Assembly (NCBI GenBank): GCA_050742155.1
Contig: JBOGFC010000199.1
Location: 1-16,788 of the forward strand
Reading direction: 5' to 3'
Source of the DNA: JBOGFC01 sp050742155
Lineage (GTDB): Bacteria > Actinomycetota > Acidimicrobiia > Spongiisociales > JALYHC01
DNA length: 16,788 nucleotides
The notes under the pieces were generated by a model that was not told where the DNA came from, did not search any database, and saw nothing but the letters and a program-made list of their open reading frames with translations. The translations under genes and the position numbers were made by a program. Positions 1-7,125 of this stretch are shown here, in pieces. The stretch's first letter is position 1, and every line of letters begins with the position of its first letter.

Positions 1-80
1 GGTCCTCCCGGCGACTTGCGACTAACGGCGCGGGAGCTGATCCTAAATGGTCAGAGGCCCTTGCCGCCTACTGTTCGGTG

Positions 81-167
81 CTAGTGCCCCGTCACGCAAC
101 GTTTGCCGCGTTCAGGGCGGCCAGGACTCGCCCTGAACATCAGCAACGTCACGAGACGGGGCACTAG
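81..167. repeat. TA-flanked 87-bp palindrome, MITE-like
   Basis: Two 39-base arms (81-119 and 129-167) are inverted copies separated by a 9-base loop (120-128). The outer 13 bases (CTAGTGCCCCGTC) and the inner 10 bases (GTTCAGGGCG) pair perfectly; of the 16 bases between them 7 match, giving 30 of 39 overall. A TA lies at each end (82-83 and 165-166), so the unit can be read as an 81-bp element (84-164) with terminal inverted repeats GTGCCCCGTC and a TA target duplication. TA duplication is the habit of IS630/Tc1-mariner transposons and their non-autonomous derivatives, so a MITE is the favoured reading. It encodes no transposase. It ends 9 bases before the Shine-Dalgarno of the peptidase gene, so it may form a hairpin in that gene's leader. 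A structured regulatory RNA or the terminator of an upstream gene are alternatives, but no T-run follows it. The palindrome is directly visible; the MITE identity is inferred. Confidence 0.72.
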
Positions 168-189
168 GAGCGGAACGAGGAGGTCGCCG

Positions 190-1986
190 ATGCCCGAGTT
201 CGAGGACTTCGCCGACGTCTGGACCCTGGCCATCTTCTTCCCACCGTCTTTCTCCCCCGAGGGAGAGGAGATCTGCTACGTCCTCAACGCCGGGGACCTC
301 TTCCAGGTCTATCGACAGCCGGTCGATGGCACGGAACCCCGGGCGGTGACCAACTGGAGCGGGGAGACCCCACGGGAAGTGGTCTGGTCGCCAGCCGGGG
401 ACTGGATGGCCGTGCTGGCCGACCGGGACGGAGACGAGTTCAACCAGGTGAGGCTGATCCCGCCCGCCGGGGGATCGGTCCGCAAGGTCACCGACGACCC
501 CGGCGTGCAGTACTACCTGGGCGGGTTCTCGCCCGACGGACGCTGGCTGTCCTACGTGGGCAACGACCGGGAGCGGAGCGCCCAGGACCTCTTGCTCCGG
601 GATCTGCAGGGGGAAGAGGCGCTCCGGTTCCGGCCGGAGAAGGGGCAGCTCTTCCCGGGCCGCTGGTCACCGGAGGGGCGGCGCACCACCGTAACCGAGT
701 TCGTCCACTTCCAGCAGATCGACGTGCGGCTGGTCGGCCTGGACGGGGGGGACCGCCGTCTGCTGGAGAGCGACGGTGAGGGCGCTTACCTGCCCGGGCC
801 CTGGACCCCGGACGGGGAGCGGTTCTATGTGATCAGCGACGCCGGGCGGGAGTTCTCGGCCCTCTACCTCTGCTCGGCGGCCGATGGCTCGCTGGAGGCG
901 GTGGTGGCGCCCGACTGGGACGTGGAGGGGGTGACCGCCTCCCGGGACGGACGGGTGCTGGCCTACTCGTTGAACGAGGACGGGGTCTCCCGGGTCCTGA
1001 TCCGTCGGGATGGCTCTGAGGAGGAGGCCAAGCTCCCTCCCGGAGTCGCCTACCAGATCGCCCTCTCCCCGGACGGAACGCGGCTGGCGGCGGTGGTGGG
1101 GACGGCCACCAGCTCGCCCGACCTCTACGTGGTGAACACCGACACCGGGGAGGGGCGTCGGCTCACCCGGACCATGCGCCGCATCGACCCCTCCACGCTG
1201 GGGGAGCCCGAACTGGCGCCGATCCCCAACGGCCGGGGTGGGCACGTGCCCGGCTGGTGGTATCCGCCTCGGGGTGAGCGGCCGGCTCCGGTGGTGGTCT
1301 CGGTGCACGGGGGCCCCATGAGCCAGGAGCGACCCGAGTACCGGTACCACGGCATGTACCACTACTTGCTCTCGCGGGGCTTCGGGGTGCTGGCCCCCAA
1401 CATCACCGGGTCGACCGGCTACGGCCGCTCCTACACGGCCGCCCTCAACCGGGACTTGGGCGGGGTGGACCTGGCCGACCTGCGGGCCTGTGTGGAGTGG
1501 CTCCGACAGCGCCCGGAGGTCGACTCGGAGCGGATCGGCATCTTCGGCGGGTCCTACGGCGGCTACGTGGTGCTGGCCGCCCTGTCGATGATGCCGGGGC
1601 TCTTCGCCGCCGGGGTGGATGTGGTCGGTCCCTCCAACCTGGTCACCTTGATCGAGACGGGCCCGCCGACCTGGAAGATCACGGACGAGGCCCTCATCGG
1701 GCACCCGGAGCGGGACCGGGACTTCCTCCTCTCCCGCAGCCCGGTGACCCATGCCGAGCACATCGACGTTCCACTCTTCATCATCCAGGGGGTCAATGAT
1801 CCCCGGGTGCCCCGCTCGGAGAGCGACCAGATCGTGCAGGCGCTGCGCGCCCGCAGGGTGGAGGTCCGCTACGACGTCTACGAGGACGAAGGCCACGGCT
1901 TCGTCCGCCATGAGAACCGCGTCAAATCGATGAAAGACTCAGCCGAGTGGCTGATCGAGGTGCTCGGGCGGCCGTCAGATGCCTAG
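190..1986 (+). CDS. S9 family serine peptidase (acylaminoacyl peptidase/dipeptidyl peptidase-like)
   Basis: This 598-residue protein has the two-part build of the prolyl oligopeptidase family: an N-terminal beta-propeller-like half (about residues 15-335) with repeated WSPxGD/SPDGxxL strands, and a C-terminal alpha/beta hydrolase half (about 355-595). The nucleophile is Ser455 in GGSYGG, the acid is probably Asp537 in VNDPRVP and the base His569 in EGHGF; HGGP near residue 378 is the usual oxyanion-hole loop. Such enzymes hydrolyse short peptides, often removing N-terminal residues or acyl-amino acids. No signal peptide is seen, so it is probably cytoplasmic. The frame is open upstream to 103, but the ATG at 190 is chosen because GAGGAGG (177-183) lies 6 bases before it, and the upstream codons fall inside the palindrome at 81-167. 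The exact substrate cannot be read from sequence. Its TAG stop overlaps the stop of the convergent ATPase gene. Confidence 0.93.
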   Translation: MPEFEDFADVWTLAIFFPPSFSPEGEEICYVLNAGDLFQVYRQPVDGTEPRAVTNWSGETPREVVWSPAGDWMAVLADRDGDEFNQVRLIPPAGGSVRKVTDDPGVQYYLGGFSPDGRWLSYVGNDRERSAQDLLLRDLQGEEALRFRPEKGQLFPGRWSPEGRRTTVTEFVHFQQIDVRLVGLDGGDRRLLESDGEGAYLPGPWTPDGERFYVISDAGREFSALYLCSAADGSLEAVVAPDWDVEGVTASRDGRVLAYSLNEDGVSRVLIRRDGSEEEAKLPPGVAYQIALSPDGTRLAAVVGTATSSPDLYVVNTDTGEGRRLTRTMRRIDPSTLGEPELAPIPNGRGGHVPGWWYPPRGERPAPVVVSVHGGPMSQERPEYRYHGMYHYLLSRGFGVLAPNITGSTGYGRSYTAALNRDLGGVDLADLRACVEWLRQRPEVDSERIGIFGGSYGGYVVLAALSMMPGLFAAGVDVVGPSNLVTLIETGPPTWKITDEALIGHPERDRDFLLSRSPVTHAEHIDVPLFIIQGVNDPRVPRSESDQIVQALRARRVEVRYDVYEDEGHGFVRHENRVKSMKDSAEWLIEVLGRPSDA

Positions 1987-2723
1987 AGGATCTGGCTCAG
2001 GAAGAGCTTGGTCCGCTCTTCCCTCGGGTTGGTGAAGAAGTCCTTGGGGCTGCCCTCCTCGACGATCTGGCCCTCGTCCATGAAGGCTATACGGTCGGCC
2101 ACCTCCCGGGCGAAGCCCATCTCGTGGGTGACGCACACCATGGTGATTCCCGAGGTGGCCAGCTCCTTCATCACGTCCAACACCTCCTTGATCATCTCCG
2201 GGTCGAGGGCCGAGGTGGGCTCGTCGAAGAGCATGATCTTGGGGTCCATGGCCAGCGCCCGGGCGATGGCCACCCGCTGCTGCTGGCCGCCGGAGAGCTG
2301 GCCGGGATACTTGTCGATCTGCTCGGGAATCCCCACCCGCTCGAGCAATCGCTCGGCGATCTCGTCTGCCTTGACCCTGGGCCACCTGCGCACATTGCGG
2401 GGGGCCAGGGTCACGTTCTGGCGCACGGTCAGATGAGGGAAGAGGTTGAAGGACTGGAAGACCATCCCGATCTCGGAGCGGATCCGCTGGATGTTGCGGA
2501 TGTCGTCGGTCAGCTCGGTCCCGTCCACCACGATCCGCCCGGCGTCGTGCTTCTCCAGGCGGTTGATGGTGCGGATGAAGGTGGACTTGCCGGACCCGGA
2601 GGGCCCACAGATCACCACCACCTCGCCCTTGCCGACCCTCATCGAGAGGCCCCGCAAGGCCTTGAAGCTCCCGAAGGACTTCTCCACCTCCTCGGCGACG
2701 ATCATGTCGCCTCGGTCGGTCAT
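1983..2723 (-). CDS. aapP: Amino-acid ABC transporter ATP-binding protein (AapP/GlnQ family)
   Basis: This 246-residue protein is the cytoplasmic ATPase that powers the transporter encoded just upstream. It has a complete nucleotide-binding domain: Walker A GPSGSGKST (40-48), Q-loop Gln90, signature LSGGQQQR (143-150), Walker B IMLFDE (163-168) with catalytic Glu168, D-loop SALD and switch His200. Length and motifs fit the polar amino-acid (PAAT) GlnQ/HisP/AapP group. The ATG at 2723 overlaps the permease stop as ATGA and has a GGGAGAGAG-like ribosome binding site inside the permease end, which favours it over the in-frame ATG at 2705. The frame stays open far upstream, but that stretch is the permease gene read in another frame and not a fusion. 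It is the last gene of the aapJQMP-type operon, and its stop overlaps the peptidase stop at CTAG. Transport class is certain; the aap name rests on operon composition. Confidence 0.95.
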   Translation of the reverse strand: MTDRGDMIVAEEVEKSFGSFKALRGLSMRVGKGEVVVICGPSGSGKSTFIRTINRLEKHDAGRIVVDGTELTDDIRNIQRIRSEIGMVFQSFNLFPHLTVRQNVTLAPRNVRRWPRVKADEIAERLLERVGIPEQIDKYPGQLSGGQQQRVAIARALAMDPKIMLFDEPTSALDPEMIKEVLDVMKELATSGITMVCVTHEMGFAREVADRIAFMDEGQIVEEGSPKDFFTNPREERTKLFLSQIL

Positions 2724-3925
2724 CTCTCTCCCACCCCCAGGCGCTGCTCCAGCCGCTGGCTCCAGCGGGACATGGAGAAGGCGACGATCCAATAGAGCAA
2801 AGCGGCGAAGAGGAGCGACTCCCGCTGGTCGCCTCGGAAGGCCGCTTGCGAGGTGACCGCCTGGGCCACGGTCAGCAGCTCGAGGAGGCCCAGCACGAAC
2901 ACCAGCGAGGTGTCCTTGAAGAGGCTGATGAACTGGCCGACCAGGGCGGGGATGACGGCCCGCAGTGCCTGGGGAAGCACGATCAGCCCGGTGACCCGCA
3001 GAGGAGAGAGACCGAGCGCCCGGGCCGCGTCGTACTGGCCGGTGGGGATGGCTTGCAGGCCGCCTCGCACATTCTCGGCCACGTAGGCGGCCGAGAAGGC
3101 GATGATCCCCGCCTGCGCCCGGATGATGAGCGGCACTTGCACGTCGGTGGGGACGAACAGCGGGAAGAGCAGCCAGGCGGAGAAGAGGATGGTGACCAGC
3201 GGCACCCCTCGGATCAGCTCGATGTAGAGCACCGACAGCCAACGAAAGGCAGGAAAGGAGCTGGCGCGGCCCAAGGCCAGCAGCACCCCGAGCGGGAAGG
3301 CCAGGGCGATCCCGTTGATGGTGAGGAGGAGGGTGAGCAGCACCCCACCCCACAGCTCCGGCCCCACCGCCCCCGTCCCTCCCAACAGCACCAAGATGAA
3401 GATGTAGGACATCAGCCAGAGGCCGAGCAGCGCACGACCCGCACGGCGGCCGGTGAAGCGGCTCCCCACCTGGCGGCCGATCAGCACCGTAGGGGCCGTG
3501 GCCAGGATGGCCGCCCGGGTGTCCCAGGCGGCCGCGTAGAGCACGGCGGCGAACACGACGCCGATGACCAGGCTCCACCGGGCCCAGTCGCGCGTCAGAG
3601 CCCGGGCCCGCAGGCGGCCGGCCGCCCGTCCCCAGCTGAGCCCGCCCAGCGCCGCCACCACCAGCACTGCCACCCAGACCCGCCAAACCTCCGAGCCTGG
3701 GTAGCGGCCCACCATGTAGAGCTTGGAGTTGACCAGCACCACCGCCCAGTCGGCGCTGAAGAGCGCCCAGCGAACCAGCGAGGCCACCAGCCAGACGGCC
3801 CCGATGCCCACCACCGCCGTGAGGACGCCGTTCCAAACGGTGGAGAAGAGGTTCTCGCGGACCCAGCCCACCGCCCGCTCCAGTGGTTGGGGAAAACGCT
3901 CCAGGGGGAGGGTCTCTGAGGTCAT
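2720..3925 (-). CDS. aapM: Amino-acid ABC transporter permease (AapM-like)
   Basis: This 401-residue inner-membrane protein is one of two permease subunits. The N-terminal half holds several hydrophobic segments (about 33-55, 84-97, 116-133, 166-183). The MetI-like permease core follows from about 190 to 390, with the EAA-type loop at about 299-320 (DAARALGLSPLR then VLPQ) that contacts the ATPase. PAAT permeases such as GlnP are about 220 residues; this long N-terminal extension with extra membrane spans is typical of AapM/BztC. The ATG at 3925 overlaps the stop of the preceding permease gene as ATGA, and its own stop overlaps the ATPase start in the same way, so the three genes are probably translationally coupled. 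It would pair with the AapQ-like subunit to form the channel for amino acids delivered by the binding lipoprotein. Confidence 0.92.
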   Translation of the reverse strand: MTSETLPLERFPQPLERAVGWVRENLFSTVWNGVLTAVVGIGAVWLVASLVRWALFSADWAVVLVNSKLYMVGRYPGSEVWRVWVAVLVVAALGGLSWGRAAGRLRARALTRDWARWSLVIGVVFAAVLYAAAWDTRAAILATAPTVLIGRQVGSRFTGRRAGRALLGLWLMSYIFILVLLGGTGAVGPELWGGVLLTLLLTINGIALAFPLGVLLALGRASSFPAFRWLSVLYIELIRGVPLVTILFSAWLLFPLFVPTDVQVPLIIRAQAGIIAFSAAYVAENVRGGLQAIPTGQYDAARALGLSPLRVTGLIVLPQALRAVIPALVGQFISLFKDTSLVFVLGLLELLTVAQAVTSQAAFRGDQRESLLFAALLYWIVAFSMSRWSQRLEQRLGVGER

Positions 3926-5106
3926 CGGGTGGGAAAGGCCAACCGGCCGTTGAAGAAGTTGGCCACCGCCGAGATGGTGAGGCTCATCGCCAGGTAGGTG
4001 AGCATCACCAAGGCGATCATCGACACCGCCCCTCCCCCTTGGGAGATGGTGGTCTTGGCCACCTGGAACAGATCCGGCCAGGCCACCGCGAAGGCCAGCG
4101 AGGAGTTCTTGGTCAGGTTGAGGAACTGGTTGGCGAGGGGCGGGATCATGACTCGCAGTGCCTGGGGGATCACCACCAGCCGCAGCCGCTGCGGATTGCT
4201 GAGCCCCAGGGCGAAGGCCGCCTCAGTCTGGCCGCGGGAGACCGCCAGGATCGAGCCCCGTACGATCTCGGCGATGAACGCCCCGGTGTAGACCACCAGG
4301 CCCACCAGCAGAGCGGTGAGCTCCGGCGTTATGACCGCCCCGCCGGTGTAGATGCGGCCCTCCCGGAGGGGGAGGCTGACCCGAGCCGGGCCGCCCGTCA
4401 CCAGGTACCCGGTCGCCGCCACCGCCAGGAAGATGGCCGCCGACCACCAGAAGACGTGGATGGGATCTCCGCTCTGCTCGGAACGCCGCACCAGCACCCG
4501 GCGGGCCCACCAGCCCAGGGCCAGCCCGGCCAGGATGAGGAGGAGCCAGACCCGAAAGCCCGGTTCCCTGGCCAGCCAGGGGACGGCAGTGCCCCGCACC
4601 GAGACCAGCACGGCCCCGAAGAGGTCCACCGTCTGCTGGATGGGAGGGAGCTGCAGGAACACCCCCACGTACCAAAAGATGAGCTGCACCAGCAGCGGAG
4701 TGTTGCGGAAGGTCTCCACGTACAGCGTGGCCAGCCGGCGGACCAGCCAGTTGGAGGAGAGGCGGGCGATGCCGGCGAAGAGCCCGAGGGCGGAGGCCAG
4801 GATGATCCCGGTGAAGGAGACCAGGACGGTATTCACCACCCCCACCTTGAAAGCCTGCAAGTAGGTGTCGTTGGGCGCGTACTCGACGCCGCCCAGGCTC
4901 TCGTGAATGGCGAACCCGGCCCGCTGGTCCAAGAATCCGTAGCTGAACCCCAGACCGATGCGGTCCAGCCCGGCCAGCATGTTGGTGATGAACCACCGCA
5001 CCACCAGGACTACGGCCGCCACCACGGCGACCTGGAAGGCGACGCGCAGCACCCGCACGTCTCGCCACAGTGGTGGACGAGCGACGACGCCTGCCCGGGC
5101 CGTCAC
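3922..5106 (-). CDS. aapQ: Amino-acid ABC transporter permease (AapQ-like)
   Basis: This 394-residue membrane protein is the other permease subunit. An N-terminal hydrophobic segment (about 23-40) is followed by a segment with FLDQRAGFAI (58-67), which resembles the FDFLxxRAGF region of AapQ/BztB. The permease core begins near residue 85 (KVGVVNTVLVSF) and ends with an EAA-type loop at about 295-315 (TEAAFALGLSNPQRLRL then VIPQAL). A poorly conserved insert with further membrane segments (about 155-260) splits the core, as in AapQ. The start is taken as GTG at 5106; AAGGGAGG (5119-5126) is the nearest Shine-Dalgarno and lies 12 bases upstream, slightly far. No better-supported start lies downstream. 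It follows the binding-protein gene across a 72-base gap that holds two hairpins. Confidence 0.91.
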   Translation of the reverse strand: MTARAGVVARPPLWRDVRVLRVAFQVAVVAAVVLVVRWFITNMLAGLDRIGLGFSYGFLDQRAGFAIHESLGGVEYAPNDTYLQAFKVGVVNTVLVSFTGIILASALGLFAGIARLSSNWLVRRLATLYVETFRNTPLLVQLIFWYVGVFLQLPPIQQTVDLFGAVLVSVRGTAVPWLAREPGFRVWLLLILAGLALGWWARRVLVRRSEQSGDPIHVFWWSAAIFLAVAATGYLVTGGPARVSLPLREGRIYTGGAVITPELTALLVGLVVYTGAFIAEIVRGSILAVSRGQTEAAFALGLSNPQRLRLVVIPQALRVMIPPLANQFLNLTKNSSLAFAVAWPDLFQVAKTTISQGGGAVSMIALVMLTYLAMSLTISAVANFFNGRLAFPTR

Positions 5107-5121
5107 CTGTGCGGTACGCCT

Positions 5122-5162
5122 CCCTTCCGCTATGCGGGAGGGGCGGGGGTGGTCCCCGCCCC
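5122..5162 (-). promoter_or_regulatory. Tandem hairpins between aapJ and aapQ
   Basis: Two adjacent inverted repeats fill the gap between the binding-protein and permease genes. One (5140-5148 with 5154-5162) is a perfect 9-bp all-GC stem, GGGGCGGGG with CCCCGCCCC, around a 5-base loop. The other (5122-5130 with 5134-5142) pairs 8 of 9 bases around a 3-base loop. They share three bases (5140-5142), so they would compete to fold. No T-run follows, so a full terminator is unlikely. In ABC operons, hairpins here commonly stabilise the binding-protein mRNA or cause partial termination, making the binding protein more abundant than the permeases; that role is inferred here. Confidence 0.6.
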
Positions 5163-5178
5163 CGTCACAGGATAAGAC

Positions 5179-6357
5179 CTACCGGTAGGGAGGCGGGTAG
5201 TGGAGACCGCCTTCCGTCCATAGGGCGTTCACGCCTCGCTCCAGGCCCAGCGGCGTGTCGGGCCCGACATGCCGCTCGTAGATCTCCCCATAGTTGCCCA
5301 CCGCCCTGATCACGTCCTGGATCCAGGTCGTCGAGCCGAACCCCAGCCCGGCCTCGAAGGGTGCCACTTCCTCGCCCTCTTCCGGCTGGAAGGCGACACC
5401 CAGGAAGGCCGCCTGGTTGGGGCCCTCGGGATCGGACGCCATCTGGTCGACGTTCGCCGACGTGATCCCGAACTCCTCCGCCTGGATGATGGCCAGCACC
5501 ACCCAGTCGATGACCTGTGCCCACTCCGAGTCACCGTCCCGCACCACCGGTCCGAGCGGCTCCTTGGAGAACGTCTCCTCCAGGATGCGCAGCGCCTCGG
5601 GACCGCCTTCCTCGTCGGGGAAGGCAGACCGCACTCCGGCCAGCTGGCTCTTGTCGGACGTCCAGCCGTCGCAACGCTGGGCGACGAAGGCCTCCTGGAG
5701 GGTGGCGTTCTCCTCGAAGGTGAGGGGCGTGAAGGGGATGCCGCCGGCCTGGAACCGGGTGTTGAGGTTGAGCTCGGTGGTGGTGCCGGAGAGGACGCAG
5801 ATGGTCGTGTCGGCCATGTCTTCCAGCGTCTCGAACTCGGATTCGCTCCGCACCATCATCCCCTGACCGTCGTAGAAGGTGGTGGTGAGGAAGGTGGCTC
5901 CTTCCGTGCCGTCCCGGGTGGCGGTCCAGGTGGTGTTGCGGATCAGCACGTCGATCTCGCCTGCCTGCAAGGCCGTGAAGCGCTGCTCGGCGGTGAGCGA
6001 GACGTATGTGACCGCTTCGGGGTCTCCCAGCACGGCGGCGGCCACCGCCTTGCAGAAGTCGATGTCGAAGCCCTCGAACTGGCCCTCCGGGTTGAGGAAG
6101 CCGAAGCCGGGCACCGCTTCATTGACACCGCAGCGCAGCTCTCCTCGATCCTGCACCGCCGCCAGCGTCTCGCCGGCCGGCTGCGCCCCCGCCTCCGTCG
6201 TCTCAGTGGTCTCGGTCGGGGCGGCGGCCGTGGTGGGCGCCGCCAGCGTCGTGGCAGGTTCTTGGGCCGCAGTCGTCCCGGGGGGGGCCGCCCCGCGCGT
6301 GCAGGCCGCCGTCACCAGGGCGAACGCCCAGAGCAGGAAGAGAGTTCGCTTCCCCAT
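5179..6357 (-). CDS. aapJ: General L-amino-acid-binding lipoprotein (AapJ family)
   Basis: This 392-residue solute-binding protein opens the operon. It starts with a lipoprotein signal peptide (K3-R4, hydrophobic 5-16, then TAAC with Cys19 as the likely lipidated residue), followed by a Thr/Ala/Pro/Glu-rich linker (20-65). The SBP_bac_3 domain runs from about 70 to the end. AapJ hallmarks are GFGFLNPEG near 84, GFDIDFCKAVAAAVLGD (96-112), LIRNTTWTATRD (138-149), FYDGQG (161-166), SKEPLGPVVRDGD, and the C-terminal LHYPPPYR. AapJ/BztA proteins bind a broad range of L-amino acids, often glutamate, glutamine, aspartate and asparagine. The lipid anchor is unlike the soluble periplasmic form of proteobacteria and suggests a single-membrane cell. 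The ATG at 6357 has GGAGG (6362-6366) 4 bases upstream. Confidence 0.94.
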   Translation of the reverse strand: MGKRTLFLLWAFALVTAACTRGAAPPGTTAAQEPATTLAAPTTAAAPTETTETTEAGAQPAGETLAAVQDRGELRCGVNEAVPGFGFLNPEGQFEGFDIDFCKAVAAAVLGDPEAVTYVSLTAEQRFTALQAGEIDVLIRNTTWTATRDGTEGATFLTTTFYDGQGMMVRSESEFETLEDMADTTICVLSGTTTELNLNTRFQAGGIPFTPLTFEENATLQEAFVAQRCDGWTSDKSQLAGVRSAFPDEEGGPEALRILEETFSKEPLGPVVRDGDSEWAQVIDWVVLAIIQAEEFGITSANVDQMASDPEGPNQAAFLGVAFQPEEGEEVAPFEAGLGFGSTTWIQDVIRAVGNYGEIYERHVGPDTPLGLERGVNALWTEGGLHYPPPYR

Positions 6358-6410
6358 GGTCCCTCCAAATCTCGAAGACGCGAGGCTTGAAAAAGGCCCC
6401 GCTGGAAAAG

Positions 6411-6439
6411 AACCTAGTCGCAGTTCCCACGTCCATCCA
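6411..6439 (-). promoter_or_regulatory. Candidate promoter for the aap operon
   Basis: Reading the minus strand, TAGGTT (6416-6411) fits the TANNNT form of an actinobacterial -10 box. TGGATG (6439-6434) sits 17 bases upstream and matches TTGACA at only 3 of 6 bases. Transcription would start near 6404, giving a leader of about 47 bases before aapJ. The rest of the 121-base gap to the YjbQ gene holds a repeat at 6443-6480. The -35 match is weak, so this is a suggestion only. Confidence 0.22.
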
Positions 6440-6442
6440 CTA

Positions 6443-6480
6443 ACTCCTTCCCCCCAACCTTCCCAGAGGGAGGGGGAGTC
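6443..6480 (-). repeat. Short interspersed C/G-rich palindromic repeat, copy 1
   Basis: This roughly 38-base sequence is an imperfect inverted repeat with a C-rich and a G-rich arm. Read on the minus strand it closely matches the plus strand of 9890-9926: both share ACTCCC-type starts, CCCTCTG, GGTTGGGG and a final A/G-rich arm. It overlaps the TGA of the YjbQ gene (6479-6481) by two bases and lies between that gene and aapJ. Dispersed intergenic repeats of this look occur in many GC-rich genomes and may fold as mRNA 3'-end hairpins. No protein-coding role is seen. Confidence 0.6.
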
Positions 6481-6952
6481 AGATCCCCTGGGCGTGGATC
6501 ACCACCCGGCGCTCCCGGGCCTGGTCGAGCTCCAAGAAGAGCACCCGCTGGTAGGGACCGATCAGGAGCTCACCTTCCACCACCGGGATGGTGGCCGACG
6601 TAGCTCCCACCAAGAGCTGCCGGCAGTGGGCGTGGCCATTCCGGTACTCGTCCTCCTGGAGGTTCTCGGTGCGGATCTCCAGGTCGTCGTGCTCGTAATA
6701 GTCGTCCTGGGGCACCACCATGGTGATGAGGCGCCGGAAGTCGTTCACGAAGCCGGACTCCGACTCGTTGATCACCACCGAGGTGGTGGTATGGGGGGAG
6801 TACACGGTCACCTGGCCGTGCTGGACGCCGGCCCGGGCCAGCACCTCTCGTACCACCTCGGTGAGGTCCCAGAACTGCGTGCCGGCCGTGCTGGAGAAAT
6901 GCAGCACCTCGGTTCGGATGGGTGGCGCCTGGCTCTCGGCCAGCACGGTCAT
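6479..6952 (-). CDS. yjbQ: YjbQ family protein (UPF0047, secondary thiamine-phosphate synthase-like)
   Basis: This 157-residue protein matches the YjbQ/UPF0047 family across its length. Conserved blocks are YSPHTTTSVVINE (51-63), NGHAHC followed by LLVGATSATIPVVEG (105-127), LLIGPYQRVLFLELDQ (129-144) and RRVVIH (148-153); the histidines at 54, 107 and 109 are the probable metal or active-site residues. Some members have weak thiamine-phosphate synthase activity, but the physiological role of the family is unsettled. The frame is open to 7087 with 45 extra N-terminal codons. The ATG at 6952 is chosen because it gives a near-family length (about 140 residues) and has GAGGG (6957-6961) 4 bases upstream. 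It precedes aapJ in the same direction with a 121-base gap, so cotranscription is possible but no functional link is evident. Confidence 0.88.
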   Translation of the reverse strand: MTVLAESQAPPIRTEVLHFSSTAGTQFWDLTEVVREVLARAGVQHGQVTVYSPHTTTSVVINESESGFVNDFRRLITMVVPQDDYYEHDDLEIRTENLQEDEYRNGHAHCRQLLVGATSATIPVVEGELLIGPYQRVLFLELDQARERRVVIHAQGI

Positions 6953-7125
6953 GGTGCCCTCGGGCCGGAGGGTGGCTTGCCTGATCGATGGTCGTTCTTC
7001 CAACGTGAGGATCCTGGTTCGAGGCGCCGGTATGTTAGCCGGAGGTCCCGTTAACCGTAACACCGGGCGCGGCCCGGCCACAGCCACCTAGGATCGGCTC
7101 GACACCTGAAGGAGGTGCTGATCAT
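6953..7125. promoter_or_regulatory. Divergent promoter region between yjbQ and the second transporter
   Basis: This 173-base gap must hold start signals for transcription in both directions. On the minus strand, TAACAT (7037-7032) is a TANNNT -10 candidate with a weak TTACGG (7060-7055) 17 bases upstream. On the plus strand, TAGGAT (7089-7094) is a -10 candidate with no clear -35. A central GTTAAC palindrome (7050-7055), with similar GTTAGCC before and GTAACACC after, could be a regulator site. The plus-strand gene has a very strong AAGGAGGTG (7109-7117). Promoter assignments are inferred from weak matches. Confidence 0.3.

Noticed and set aside
1..167. Open frames entering from the left edge (ending at 82-84 and at 165-167)
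   Set aside because: They are short, end within the palindrome and show no family resemblance, so the tail of an upstream gene cannot be supported.
667..1911. Long minus-strand open frame of 414 codons opposite the S9 peptidase
   Set aside because: It is a GC-driven shadow of a well-supported gene, with His/Gly/Pro/Arg-rich composition and no family motifs.
1983..3836. Apparent 617-residue fusion ending in the aap ATPase
   Set aside because: The N-terminal part is the AapM gene read in another frame. The overlapping ATG at 2723 with its ribosome binding site is the real start. The same reasoning applies to the long frames upstream of hemL (to 12822) and of the second ATPase (from 8203).
3883..5175. 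Plus-strand open frame of 430 codons opposite the AapQ permease gene
   Set aside because: The translation is low-complexity His/Gln/Gly/Pro-rich, as expected from the antisense of a GC-rich membrane-protein gene; it has no recognisable domain.
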